The notes under the pieces are model-generated. The model worked only from the letters and a program-made list of their open reading frames with translations. It ran no database searches and was not told where the DNA came from. From positions 1 through 64,000 of the forward strand of contig CALBZA010000018.1 of the NCBI GenBank assembly GCA_937890005.1: a DNA stretch of 64,000 nucleotides, written 5' to 3'. Positions 50,291-59,458 of the stretch are shown here, piece by piece. This DNA comes from an uncultured Verrucomicrobia subdivision 3 bacterium. GTDB taxonomy: Bacteria > Verrucomicrobiota > Verrucomicrobiia > Limisphaerales > DASXHY01. The position numbers and the translations under genes were made by a program. Position 1 is the first letter of the stretch. Each line of letters opens with the position of its first letter.

Positions 50291-52207
50291 CTAGAATCGG
50301 CACGTCACCTTTCCAAAAATGCTTCGCGGAATCTCCTGCCGGGTCGCCAAAGCCCCAAACTCCGGGTGTCGGTTGTCCCAAAGATTCTGTCCCACCACCG
50401 AAATTTCCAGATGCTCATTCAGCTTCCAACCGAGTCGCGCATCGAAAGCGAAATAGGCCGGCACATGGGGTGCCGGAAGTGAATCGACGTAACGAGCGGT
50501 GAAATCCAGTTCAAACCCGCGCGGAAGATTCATCATCGACTGCAGCACGAACTGATTTTCGGGATCGTTCCCTTCGGCCCGGCCGCGATTCAAATCCAGT
50601 CCCCCCTCGGCCCGCCACACTTCGCGATTAAAAAACGTGTAGCCGCCGCGCAGACGCCACCAGTCCGTCGCACGAAAAACGCCGGAGAGTTCCGCACCCC
50701 ACGATTCCGCCCGATTCTTGTTCTGGATGATGTAACTGTTCGTCGCCACCGGCTCCAGGCTGCGGATGTTGTCGTAGATGTTGAAGAACGCCGCAACGGA
50801 AATGCTCAACCGGCTGGCCATCCGCACCCGATATCCCAGTTCAAAGGCGGTCAGTTCTTCTGATTTGAAATCCGTGTCGCCCCGCAAGATATGCGGCGGA
50901 TCTGCCGGGAACCGCACGTCGGCATCGACCCGGCTCGGAGCGCGCACCGCCCTCGATATCGCCGACCAAAGGGTCTGTTGCTCTGTAATGTTCCAGGCAC
51001 CGCGAATGCGGGGCTCGAATTCAAATCCGGAAAAATCGTTATGCTCGAACTTCGATCCAATGGTGACCTTGAATCGCTCCGGGATCACATCGATCTCGTC
51101 CTGCAAAAACGCGTTGAAGAGCTGAATGTCGCGTCTTCCCGGATGGAATGCGATGATGGCGCCGTTGCCGACGTCGTCCTGCATCAGCCGGTACCCGCCT
51201 CCCCACGTGAACACGTGCCGTTCGCCCCACGCAAAACGATGTTGCACGTCCAGATCGTAAGTCCGCAAATCCTCCGTGAATTGACCCGGAATTCGCCTCC
51301 AGGTTCGGTCGAAGTAACTCTGCACGGTCAGTTGCGATGTCTCGCTGAAGGAATGTGCCCATCGCGCCAAAAGGTTCTGGCCGTCGAGGCTGACATCCTC
51401 TCCCCCGGCCTGTTCGGTGCTTCCGCTGTAAGCATCTCCCTGAACGGTGAACGAATTCAGTTCGTTCAAAAACCAGTCCGCCCGAAATCCACCTTTCGTC
51501 ATGTCCCAACTGTTTCGACCGTCTCGTCCATCCGGCAACACGGTGCTCTCATGGTCGAGCCGCATTCCATAAACGCGGTAAAAGAAATTCGATCCGGAAT
51601 GCCCTCCGTAGCGTATCGCGCCGTAATCCTGAAGCTGCGTTCCACCGCCCCCTTCGATCAACAAGCCCTGAGTTTCCCGCGCGTTTTTCGTGACGATATT
51701 GATGACACCATTGACCGCATTCGCGCCCCAAAGAGTCGCGCCCGGACCGCTCACCACTTCAATGCGATCCAGGTCCGCAAGCAGCATGTGCTGCGCGTCC
51801 CAGAAAACACCGGCATACAACGGCGTGTAAAGTGTCCGGCCATCCATCATCACCAGCAGCTTGTTTGCGAGGCTGTTGTTGAAACCGCGGGAAGAGATTG
51901 CCCAGTTGCTTGCATCCACCTGCGCCACCTGAAGGTTCGAGGCCAGCCGGAGTGCTTCGGGAACACGAGTCGCTCCGGATCGCCGGACATCTTCTCCTGA
52001 AACGACCTGCACTGCGGAGGGGGAGTGAACGAGTTTCTCCGGTTTGCGGGTGACAAGACTGACCTCCTGGTCCAGCAACTCCTCCCAGCTCAATCGCTTG
52101 AGTTCCTCCGGGGACAACGGCTCGCTGCCGGCCCCATTCGATGACCCGGCGGTGAGCACCATCAGGCACGCCGCAAACAGGAGGGACTTGCGATGTCGAA
52201 ATCTCAC
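50291..52207 (-). CDS. TonB-dependent outer-membrane receptor
   Basis: The protein of about 638 residues has a signal peptide (KSLLFAACLMVLTAGSSNGA). A plug domain follows: AVQVVSGEDVRRSGATRVPE ALRLASNLQVAQVDASNWAI (split; about 65-105), GFNNSLANKLLVMMDGRTLY, IEVVSGPGATLWGANAVNGV. A 22-strand-type barrel ends in KVTCRF with terminal Phe. The N-terminal SWEELLDQEVSLVTRKPEKL acts as TonB-box-like region. GTG 52207 is the probable start. The upstream in-frame ATG at 52303 gives an unlikely long leader. It heads a three-gene cassette with YfiR and a histidine kinase. Ligand unknown. Confidence 0.9.
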   Translation of the reverse strand: MRFRHRKSLLFAACLMVLTAGSSNGAGSEPLSPEELKRLSWEELLDQEVSLVTRKPEKLVHSPSAVQVVSGEDVRRSGATRVPEALRLASNLQVAQVDASNWAISSRGFNNSLANKLLVMMDGRTLYTPLYAGVFWDAQHMLLADLDRIEVVSGPGATLWGANAVNGVINIVTKNARETQGLLIEGGGGTQLQDYGAIRYGGHSGSNFFYRVYGMRLDHESTVLPDGRDGRNSWDMTKGGFRADWFLNELNSFTVQGDAYSGSTEQAGGEDVSLDGQNLLARWAHSFSETSQLTVQSYFDRTWRRIPGQFTEDLRTYDLDVQHRFAWGERHVFTWGGGYRLMQDDVGNGAIIAFHPGRRDIQLFNAFLQDEIDVIPERFKVTIGSKFEHNDFSGFEFEPRIRGAWNITEQQTLWSAISRAVRAPSRVDADVRFPADPPHILRGDTDFKSEELTAFELGYRVRMASRLSISVAAFFNIYDNIRSLEPVATNSYIIQNKNRAESWGAELSGVFRATDWWRLRGGYTFFNREVWRAEGGLDLNRGRAEGNDPENQFVLQSMMNLPRGFELDFTARYVDSLPAPHVPAYFAFDARLGWKLNEHLEISVVGQNLWDNRHPEFGALATRQEIPRSIFGKVTCRF

Positions 52208-52381
52208 ATCATTCTTCACGCCAGTGAGAGGCCCTTTCCATAACCCGGAATCGTCAGAAAAAAACCTGCCGCAAGACGTTCTCTGGGAATGTATTGCCAA
52301 CACGTCACTCTCGGAATGTCGCTCAAAAGGTTTCGAATTCAGCCCTCCCCAAGTATGGGGTGAACACCCTACCCACCTTTC

Positions 52382-53413
52382 TTACAACCCGTTGAGAACG
52401 TCTATCAACTGACGAAGGCGCCCGTAGTCGCGACGATTGAAGCCAAACGCAATGCGGGGAAGCTCAACGTAATCGTTGTCCTCAATCTCTTCGGGCGTTG
52501 CAGAGATCGCGGTGATCGGCGCACCGTTGATGATGTCCGCAAAATCTTCGTTCATCGCTTCGATCGCAGTTTCGGTCGGCTGATGTTTCAAGCGAATGAC
52601 AAACAGCTCCTTCACAAAACGGGTGGAATGGAAATTTCGGTAAAAACGAGTGATGATTTTCACCGCTTCGTCCGTGTTGTCCGTAATGCGGTAAAGATTC
52701 AAATCATCCGGTGAGATCAACTGGTCGCGGAGGAGATGTTCCCTGACATGCTTGTCCCAGGTCTTCCAGTAAGTGCCGCCCGGTCGATCGATCAACACCA
52801 GCGGCATGAGCTGACTCTTCCCCGTCTGCATCAGAGTCAAAGCTTCGTAACCTTCATCCATTGTCCCAAACCCGCCGGGAAACAGAACGATGGCGTCGGA
52901 ATGACGAATGAAGATCAGCTTGCGAGTGAAGAAGTATTTGAACGTGACGAGCTTTTTATCCTCCCGAATCACCGGATTCGTGCCCTGCTCCCAGGGAAGC
53001 CGTATGTTGGCTCCGAAACTTTTCTCCGGACCGGCTCCCTCATGGCCGGCATGCATTATGCCGCCGCCGGCGCCGGTGATGACCATAAAGCCCGCCTCGG
53101 CGATTTTCCGACCGAACTCAAGCGCCTGCTGATATTCCATCTTCGTCGGCTGCGTCCGCGCCGAACCAAAAATGGTCACCTTTCGCGCCTTCGCATAGGG
53201 CGCGAACAGCCGGAACGCGTAACGCAATTCCCGGATGGCTGTTTTGATCACCCGGACGTCGCCACTATCCTCCACGTCCCGAAGCAGTTTCAGCGCGCTT
53301 TCAATGATGTCCGCCACGCTGTCTTCATTGTGTCCGCCTCCCTTGTAGGCGATCAGCTCCTGAATTTTACGCCTTAATTCCGGGTCCGCAGGCGGACGTT
53401 CTGCCTTTGTCAT
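52382..53413 (-). CDS. LOG-family protein (cytokinin-riboside monophosphate phosphoribohydrolase-like)
   Basis: The 343-residue protein has the Rossmann-like LOG core: VTIFGSARTQPTKMEY, GFMVITGAGGGIMHAGHEGA, and the signature PGGFGTMDEGYEALTLMQTG. The catalytic pattern PGG-x-GT-x-x-E of the family is present as PGGFGTMDE. It is a long version with about 75 extra N-terminal residues and a C-terminal extension, as in many bacterial TIGR00730-type members. The substrate is likely a nucleoside 5'-monophosphate; plant-hormone synthesis is not implied. Confidence 0.88.
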   Translation of the reverse strand: MTKAERPPADPELRRKIQELIAYKGGGHNEDSVADIIESALKLLRDVEDSGDVRVIKTAIRELRYAFRLFAPYAKARKVTIFGSARTQPTKMEYQQALEFGRKIAEAGFMVITGAGGGIMHAGHEGAGPEKSFGANIRLPWEQGTNPVIREDKKLVTFKYFFTRKLIFIRHSDAIVLFPGGFGTMDEGYEALTLMQTGKSQLMPLVLIDRPGGTYWKTWDKHVREHLLRDQLISPDDLNLYRITDNTDEAVKIITRFYRNFHSTRFVKELFVIRLKHQPTETAIEAMNEDFADIINGAPITAISATPEEIEDNDYVELPRIAFGFNRRDYGRLRQLIDVLNGL

Positions 53414-53508
53414 GCGGCGAGCTTATCGAGGAAAGGAGGAATTGCAACCGGGAGGCCGGCGGGGATGTCCGTGCGTATGCGAAACTTCCAATGCGGATGA
53501 AATGACAT

Positions 53509-53659
53509 CTCATTAACACCGCGCTTCAGCGCGGTGAAAGAGGAACGAATCAAATGGAGCCGTTTCAACGGCTTCGGCAAAGACGCGCGAAAAGCTGTTA
53601 AAACAGCTAAATGCAAAACCTCACCGACCACCACCGCGCTGAAGCACGGTGCTAATGAG
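53509..53659. repeat. Composite palindromic element with 29-bp terminal inverted repeats
   Basis: CTCATTAACACCGCGCTTCA... (53509-53537) and its near-perfect inverse (53631-53659) flank two inner palindromes (GCCGTTTCAACGGC near 53559 and AGCTGTTAAAACAGCT near 53593). No transposase is encoded. The flanking bases 53414-53508 and 53660-53780 hold no recognisable gene. It looks like a REP/MITE-type dispersed element. Confidence 0.65.
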
Positions 53660-53780
53660 AGGCATTGCTTTCGGTATGCAGAGTTCAGAGTTGGGAAGCG
53701 CTCTCTTCCTTGAACGTATTTTTGATTCGGCAGGTCTTCACCCTATTGGGAGATCTTTTCTGAAAGAGCATATATGAGGC

Positions 53781-53978
53781 ATGGTCAGCATGAGTGACGG
53801 AATAAACCTGGATTCGATGGCCGCAGACAGTTCTGCCGCCCTCAAGAAGCTTGCTCAGGATCTGAAAGATCTTCGGAAATTGATCGAAGTTCGTGCGCTT
53901 AAGGAAAATGCCCGGAGCGTCACGATCGAACCTTCCGATCTTGCCGGTTTGGACAGCCGACCCGTCGGCCGCCATTGA
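53781..53978 (+). CDS. Small helical protein, hypothetical
   Basis: The 65-residue frame contains an amphipathic helix (AALKKLAQDLKDLRKLIEVR) and a polar end. GAGG lies just upstream; ATG 53790 is an alternative start. The composition is protein-like, but a minus-strand frame of 96 codons overlaps it and there are no partners, so existence is unproven. Confidence 0.35.
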   Translation: MVSMSDGINLDSMAADSSAALKKLAQDLKDLRKLIEVRALKENARSVTIEPSDLAGLDSRPVGRH

Positions 53979-54261
53979 GAATCCGCTCAGAACGTCCGCA
54001 TCGGTGCGGCTGTCGTCCTGCTCTGCTTTGGTTCGCTTCCCCCGGTAAAGCCCAAGTGCTCGGTTTCCAAACCGAAAAAACCTTTAGCCAATTTCCTGCT
54101 TAGTCGTTCGGTCTTGTTTTCATCAACTTTGCCCTACGCCCATTACGATGATTCGTTTCAGTCACTCGATTTCCGACTGACATAGATAAGTTCTCCTGAC
54201 GCTTCAACTGGGGTCCCTTCAGGCTTGTTCCATTGCCGGTTTCGCTGCATCAATTTGCGCC

Positions 54262-55764
54262 ATGCAATCGAAGTTGAAGACGTGGTTCTCCATTTTCCTT
54301 TTGCTCGCCGGTTTTTGCCTGACGTTCGTCGGCAATGATGCGGTCGCGCAAACCAGTTCCGTGCAACTGATCGAACCGGCCAACAACACACGGGTCAATC
54401 CCGGTTCGAAGATTCGGCTCCGCGCCTCAGTCAGCCAGCCCGAAGGCATCCGGCATGTGGAATTCATTGCCGATGGCCAGGTGATTGGAACCGCCACGAA
54501 CGAGCCCTACTCGATGGTCTGGACCAACGTTTCGGTCGGTGTCTATCAACTCTCGGCCCGAATGATTTCAGAGAACGGTTCCGCTGAAGAATCAGAACAG
54601 GTGCGACTCCGCGTTTACAATGCGCATGTGACATTCGGGCTCGATCGGATCGAGTCGCTGGAACGGATCAAGTTCTTCCGCATCCCTCTCTGGCAATATT
54701 GCGCCTCGCTGATCTACATCTTTCTCGCGTTCTACATTTCCAAGTTCCTCGATTTCCTCACCCGCGTCTGGCTCAAGCGCTGGGCTGAAAAAACGACGAC
54801 CAAACTCGATGACATGTCGCTCGAAATGTTGAACGGCCCGATCAAGGTCATTTCGTTCGTCATTCTGTTGCGAATCGGCCTCGAAGTTTTCAGCTGGCCA
54901 CTGGTGGTGCGGCATTTCCTTTCAAAGGCATTTACGATCGTCGTCGCGCTGTCGATCACCTACACGATCCTTCGTTTCGTTGATCTGTTGCTCGGGTACT
55001 GGCGGGAAAAGAACCGGGCGGATGCCGACCGCTCATTCGACGAACATCTTTTTCCCATCATCCGAAAAAGCCTGAAATTGTTCGTCATCGTCGTCGCCTC
55101 GCTGGTCACGCTCGACAACATCGGCGTCAACATCACCGCCGCCATCGCGTCACTTTCCATCGGCGGCCTGGCAGTCGGCCTCGCCGCGCAGGACACATTG
55201 GCCAACCTGTTTGGCGCAGTGTCCGTGTTCGTGGACAAGCCGTTCAAGATCGGCGACTTCATCCAGGTGAACGAGTTCAAGGGCAATGTTGAAAGCATCG
55301 GTGTGCGCAGCACGCGCCTTCGCAGCCCGGACGGCCACCTGATCACGATCCCGAACAAGACCATGGGCAACGCCGCCATCACGAACGTCACCATGCGGCC
55401 GAACATCAAAACCGAAATCAACTTCGGCATCGCCTACGACACGCCAACGGAGAAGGTCCAGCGTGCGGTGGAAATTCTGCGGGAGATTTACAAATCTCAT
55501 CCGATGACCCAGGACCTGATTATCAGCTTCAATCGTTTCGCCGATTCCGCGCTGAACATCTTCGTCATTCATTGGTGGAAAGGCGTCGATTCCAAAGCTC
55601 ACTTTGCCGGCATGCAGGAACTCAATCTGACGATCAAGAAGCGATTCGACGAAGAAGGCATCCAGTTCGCGTTCCCGTCGCGAACGGTTTACGTGAAGCA
55701 GGATTCCCGATGGGAGCTGACGAATGGAATTGCGGACGAGAAGCCGCCGCAGGCGAAAAGCTGA
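54262..55764 (+). CDS. MscS-family mechanosensitive channel with N-terminal Ig-like domain
   Basis: The 500-residue protein has a signal peptide (about 1-30), then an extracytoplasmic bacterial Ig-like domain (SVQLIEPANNTRVNPGSKIR to about residue 118, with GIRHVEFIADGQVIGTA). A multi-helix membrane region follows, then the MscS pore helix and beta domain: NITAAIASLSIGGLAVGLAA QDTLANLFGAVSVFVDKPFK IGDFIQV (about 290-336), VESIGVRSTRLRSPDGHLIT IPN. This is the small-conductance channel core that releases solutes under osmotic downshift. The Ig-like sensor-side domain is the unusual part. Confidence 0.9.
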   Translation: MQSKLKTWFSIFLLLAGFCLTFVGNDAVAQTSSVQLIEPANNTRVNPGSKIRLRASVSQPEGIRHVEFIADGQVIGTATNEPYSMVWTNVSVGVYQLSARMISENGSAEESEQVRLRVYNAHVTFGLDRIESLERIKFFRIPLWQYCASLIYIFLAFYISKFLDFLTRVWLKRWAEKTTTKLDDMSLEMLNGPIKVISFVILLRIGLEVFSWPLVVRHFLSKAFTIVVALSITYTILRFVDLLLGYWREKNRADADRSFDEHLFPIIRKSLKLFVIVVASLVTLDNIGVNITAAIASLSIGGLAVGLAAQDTLANLFGAVSVFVDKPFKIGDFIQVNEFKGNVESIGVRSTRLRSPDGHLITIPNKTMGNAAITNVTMRPNIKTEINFGIAYDTPTEKVQRAVEILREIYKSHPMTQDLIISFNRFADSALNIFVIHWWKGVDSKAHFAGMQELNLTIKKRFDEEGIQFAFPSRTVYVKQDSRWELTNGIADEKPPQAKS

Positions 55765-55796
55765 ATGGATTCGAAGAAAAGCTGGATAAACAAATA

Positions 55797-55817
55797 ACGC
55801 GCCGAAAAACGGCGCGT
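55797..55817. terminator. Perfect hairpin after MscS gene
   Basis: An 8-bp stem ACGCGCCG/CGGCGCGT with an AAAAA loop lies 33 bases after the MscS stop. No T tract follows on the plus strand; it may strengthen termination together with the next hairpin. Confidence 0.45.
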
Positions 55818-55837
55818 GTGAACAATTGAATCACGAA

Positions 55838-55864
55838 ACCCGGCTGAAATTTCGCCGGGTTTTT
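55838..55864 (+). terminator. Rho-independent terminator between MscS gene and argF
   Basis: ACCCGGC-TGAAATTTC-GCCGGGT is followed by TTTTC on the plus strand. It lies between two convergent genes and could act on both, although the T run is better for the plus-strand MscS transcript. Confidence 0.75.
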
Positions 55865-55868
55865 CGCG

Positions 55869-56765
55869 TTACGACACCGCCCAATTCAGAATCGACTTCT
55901 GAACGTGCAGGCGATTTTCGGCTTCAGCGAAAATGGTCTCGGCGTGCGCTTCGAAGGTCTGCTCGTCGATCTCCTTGCCGCGATATGCCGGCAGGCAATG
56001 CATTACCAGCGCACCCGGTTTCGCCAGCTTCACAAGTTCCTCGTTGATCTGATAGCCGGTAAGAATCTTGATGCGCTCAGTCGCCTCGGCTTCCTTGCCC
56101 ATCGAAATCCAGACGTCGGTGTAAAGCATGTCGGCGCCGGTGGCCGCGACCTTGATGTCGTCCGTCACGGAGACTTTTCCGCCGACGCGCTTCAGCAGTT
56201 CCGGCGCAGGTTGAAATTCCTTTGGTGCCGCAATGCGCAGTTCGAATCCAAACTTCGATGCAGCCCAGAGCCATGAATTCGCCACGTTGCAAGCGCCGTC
56301 GCCAATGAAAGCGACGGTCTTGCCTTCAATTGATCCGCGCTTTTCCTGGAAGGTCAGAATATCGGCAAGAATCTGGCACGGATGCTCGTCATCCGTCAGC
56401 GCATTGATCGTCGGGATTTTCGCAAACTGCGCGAACTCCTCCACGTCCTTCTGCGCGAACGTGCGGATCACAGCGCCATGAACCATTCGGCCCAGCACGC
56501 GTGCGGTGTCCTTGATCGGTTCGCCTCGGCCGAGCTGGATGTCGTGCGCGCTCAGGAACATCACGTCTCCGCCCAGTTCGCGGATACCGACCTCGAACGA
56601 CACGCGTGTGCGCGTCGAAGACTTGGCAAAGATCAATGCCCAGGTCTGGCCTGCGAGCGGTTGCGATTTGTGATGGCCGCGTTCGCGTTTGATCGTGGCG
56701 GTATCCGCCAGGATTCGATCCATTTCAGAACGCGACAACGATTCAATGCTCAGCAAATGTTTCAT
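55869..56765 (-). CDS. argF: Ornithine carbamoyltransferase
   Basis: The 298-residue enzyme has the carbamoyl-phosphate loop SSTRTRVSFEVG (about 52-63), the DEHPCQILADILT block, the ornithine-binding VWISMGKEAEATERI region (D-x-x-x-S-M-type loop) and the catalytic HCLPAYRGKEI (about 256-266). It makes citrulline from ornithine. It is encoded 37 bases downstream of argD in the same direction, as part of an arginine biosynthesis pair. Confidence 0.95.
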   Translation of the reverse strand: MKHLLSIESLSRSEMDRILADTATIKRERGHHKSQPLAGQTWALIFAKSSTRTRVSFEVGIRELGGDVMFLSAHDIQLGRGEPIKDTARVLGRMVHGAVIRTFAQKDVEEFAQFAKIPTINALTDDEHPCQILADILTFQEKRGSIEGKTVAFIGDGACNVANSWLWAASKFGFELRIAAPKEFQPAPELLKRVGGKVSVTDDIKVAATGADMLYTDVWISMGKEAEATERIKILTGYQINEELVKLAKPGALVMHCLPAYRGKEIDEQTFEAHAETIFAEAENRLHVQKSILNWAVS

Positions 56766-56802
56766 TTCCGCAAAGGCTGGAGTTTTATGAATTCGCGGCT
56801 GA

Positions 56803-58098
56803 TTAACCAGCCAATTTCTCGGCCGCGGAGGCGATAATTCGCACGCCTTCCTCCGCGTCAGATCGGGTGAGGTTGAGCGCCGGGAGCAGACGAATCACAT
56901 TGGCGCCCGCCGGAATGGTCAGCAATCCAGCCGCGTGAAGCATGTTCACAAACCGGATCGCCTGCGGCTTCGAACTGTCGCCCGGAAGATTCGGAATGTC
57001 CGGCGCGAGTTCAATTCCAAGAATGAACCCCATCCCGCGCACCTCGCGAATGATGGATGGGAAGCTCCGGCTCAGTGCCTGCAATTGATCTTTGAAGTAC
57101 GTGCCAAGCGTGCGGGCATTCTCCGCAAGTTTTTCCTTCTCGATCACTTCGAAAATCTTCAAAGCCACAGCGCAACCTAGCGGCGTTCCACCATAGGTGG
57201 TTCCATGCGTGCCCGGCCCAAGCAAATCCTGATACGGCTCACGAATCCAGAACGCGCCGATCGGAAATCCGCCGCCCAGCGACTTTGCCATCGAAATCGC
57301 ATCCGGCAAAAATGCTTTCGCGTCGGGCTCGGTCGAATCTTCAAGAATTCTCTGAAAAGCCTGAAACCGGCCGGTGCGGAAATGTCCGTCCTGAACGCCG
57401 TCCATGAGCAGCAACAGACGTTTCTCATCACACAGTTTGCGCAGCCCGAGCAGATACTCGCGGCGCGCAGGGGTCAGTCCGCCTTCGCCCTGAATGCATT
57501 CGATCATCACCGCGACAGTCGCCGGCGAGATCGCATTCCGCACCGCGTCGAGATCGTTGTAGGCAACATGGCGAAAGCCTTGAACCATCGGTTCAAAACC
57601 TTTCTTCACCTTGTCTTGTCCGGTGGCAGAAATGCCCGCGAGCGTGCGTCCGTGAAATGAATTGAGCGCAGTGATGATTTCGAACCGGCCTTCGTCGTGG
57701 CCGAACTTCCGGGCCAGTTTGAACAGCCCTTCGTTCGCTTCCGCACCGCTGTTGGAAAAGAAGACTTTGCCGGGGGCGATTTCCCTGACGATCTTTTCCG
57801 CGAGACGTCCCTGCGGCTCGTGGTAGTAGAGATTGGAAACGTGAACGAGCCGCTTCGATTGTTCCACGAGTGCTTCAGTAATCGCCGGATGCGCATGGCC
57901 GAGAGTCGTAACGGCAATGCCGCCGCCGAGGTCGAGATAACGTTTTCCGGCGACATCGAAAACGTGGCTGCCGGAACCGTGGCTGAACACCAGATCAAAG
58001 CGGCCGTAGGACGGCACGACATTCTTCTGGAACAGCGCCTGAATCGAGGCGACATCATTCCGCACAATCGGCGGCGGAGCTGGAACAACTTCTTTCAT
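56803..58098 (-). CDS. argD: Acetylornithine/succinylornithine-type aminotransferase
   Basis: The 431-residue class III aminotransferase shows YGRFDLVFSHGSGSHVFDVA, GGIAVTTLGHAHPAITEALV, VFFSNSGAEANEGLFKLARK, the PLP Asp in LMDGVQDGHFRTGRF, the PLP lysine in SMAKSLGGGFPIGA and THGTTYGGTPLGCAVAL. The usual DEVQ-x-G motif reads DGVQDG here, a substitution next to the cofactor Asp. Pairing with argF supports the arginine pathway. The start at ATG 58098 is preferred over a GTG at 58143. Confidence 0.88.
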   Translation of the reverse strand: MKEVVPAPPPIVRNDVASIQALFQKNVVPSYGRFDLVFSHGSGSHVFDVAGKRYLDLGGGIAVTTLGHAHPAITEALVEQSKRLVHVSNLYYHEPQGRLAEKIVREIAPGKVFFSNSGAEANEGLFKLARKFGHDEGRFEIITALNSFHGRTLAGISATGQDKVKKGFEPMVQGFRHVAYNDLDAVRNAISPATVAVMIECIQGEGGLTPARREYLLGLRKLCDEKRLLLLMDGVQDGHFRTGRFQAFQRILEDSTEPDAKAFLPDAISMAKSLGGGFPIGAFWIREPYQDLLGPGTHGTTYGGTPLGCAVALKIFEVIEKEKLAENARTLGTYFKDQLQALSRSFPSIIREVRGMGFILGIELAPDIPNLPGDSSKPQAIRFVNMLHAAGLLTIPAGANVIRLLPALNLTRSDAEEGVRIIASAAEKLAG

Positions 58099-58186
58099 CT
58101 CTTGTTCAAGTGAAACGGAGGAATCTTTAACAGGACTCCGCACGGATGAAAGCGGAATTCGTGAACTGGAGAAAAGTCCGATAATT

Positions 58187-58311
58187 AATGTCCAACGTCC
58201 AAAGTCCGAAGAATCGGTTCAAGACGCATCGAGGCAGCCATGCAGCCACAGGTCAGAACGATTTGAAATTTGAAGCTTCCGCGAACTTGAAACTTGAAAC
58301 TTCGAACCTGG
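58187..58311. repeat. Second element of TTTGAA/TCCAAA-type heptad repeats
   Basis: CCAACGTCCAAAGTCC words (58192-58207) face TTTGAAATTTGAAGCTTCCG and AACTTGAAACTTGAAACTTC words (58262-58306). It is related in layout to the element at 13675-13827 and fills the gap between argD and cysA. Confidence 0.5.
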
Positions 58312-58321
58312 CCCGCGGACT

Positions 58322-59425
58322 TCAGATATTTTCCCCAATCGTGGGCGGCGGCTGATAGCTCAGTTCCTTCTCAGGTCCAAGCGCTGCCGTTTCTGCCGCG
58401 AGCACGCGGTAGTTCCGAATCTGCAGCGAAACTTCCCTGCCCTCTTCAAGTCCGAGCTGCGCGTATTCCTCCTTCGTCATGCGGCTGCGAAGGATCAATC
58501 CCGATTCCAGCTCGAATTCCAGACGCAGCATGATGCCGAGGAAAAATGTGTGACGCAGCGTGGCTCGATACGGATAGAGCGACAGATCGGTTGAAATCTG
58601 GACCGCATACGGGCGGAATCCGATTCGGAGCTTGGTGCCATCGGCGACGTCGTGCGCCGGAAATTGCAGTTCGTTCACACGAGCCACGCCGCCCTGCACT
58701 TCGGCGTCGAGGACATTCATGACACCGATGAATCGCGCCACGAATTCATTCGCCGGCTGCTCGTAAACTTCGCGCGGCGTTCCGATCTGCTCCAGATCGC
58801 CTTCAGAGAAAATGACGATACGATTCGAAACTTCCAGCGCCTCCTCCTGATCGTGCGTGACGAAAATCGTCGTCACGTTCAGATCGTGGTGCAACTTCAC
58901 CAGCCACTCGCGCAACTCCTGCCGAATCTTCGCATCCACCGCGCCGAACGGTTCGTCGAGCAGCAGCACGCTGGGCTTGGATGCAAGCGCGCGGGCAATG
59001 GCCACACGCTGACGCTGTCCGCCGGACAACTGATGCGGATAACGTTTTTCCAGTCCATCCAATCCGAAGAGCTTCAACAGTTCGAACACGCGGGCTTCGA
59101 TGTCGGCCTTCTTCCATTTCTTGATCTTGAGACCGAACGCGATGTTCTTGAACACGGTCATGTTCTTGAACAACGCATAATTCTGGAACACGAAGCCGAT
59201 GTTGCGTTTCTGGACGGAAAGATCATTCACCCGCTGGCCGCGGATCAGGATGTCGCCGGACGTTGGCACTTCGAGGCCGGCGATCATGCGCAACACCGTG
59301 GTTTTGCCGCCGCCGCTCGGCCCCAGCAGGGCCATCAGCTCGCCGTCGTTGACTGTGAAGCTGACATTCTTCACGGCGGCCACATCGCCGAACATCTTCG
59401 TTACATTTCGAATTTCAATGCTCAC
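58322..59425 (-). CDS. cysA: Sulfate/thiosulfate ABC transporter ATP-binding protein CysA
   Basis: The 367-residue ATPase has Walker A LLGPSGGGKTT (about 34-44), Q-loop GFVFQNYALFKNMTV, signature HQLSGGQRQRVAIARAL, Walker B VLLLDEPFGAVDA and H-loop FVTHDQEEA. A C-terminal TOBE-like regulatory domain follows from about 240. The sulfate assignment comes from the company of cysT, cysW and sulfate-binding protein genes. It is last in the operon and 33 bases after cysW. Confidence 0.95.
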   Translation of the reverse strand: MSIEIRNVTKMFGDVAAVKNVSFTVNDGELMALLGPSGGGKTTVLRMIAGLEVPTSGDILIRGQRVNDLSVQKRNIGFVFQNYALFKNMTVFKNIAFGLKIKKWKKADIEARVFELLKLFGLDGLEKRYPHQLSGGQRQRVAIARALASKPSVLLLDEPFGAVDAKIRQELREWLVKLHHDLNVTTIFVTHDQEEALEVSNRIVIFSEGDLEQIGTPREVYEQPANEFVARFIGVMNVLDAEVQGGVARVNELQFPAHDVADGTKLRIGFRPYAVQISTDLSLYPYRATLRHTFFLGIMLRLEFELESGLILRSRMTKEEYAQLGLEEGREVSLQIRNYRVLAAETAALGPEKELSYQPPPTIGENI

Positions 59426-59458
59426 TTTTAAAAGTTGATTGGGGATGGTTGATGGCCA

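Noticed and set aside
50891..52000. 369-codon plus-strand frame
   Set aside because: Antisense to the TonB receptor, whose plug and barrel motifs are clear.
54086..54112. CGGTTTCCAAACCGAAAAAA hairpin as terminator
   Set aside because: The A run would place T bases before the stem on the opposite strand, so it cannot act as an intrinsic terminator in either direction.
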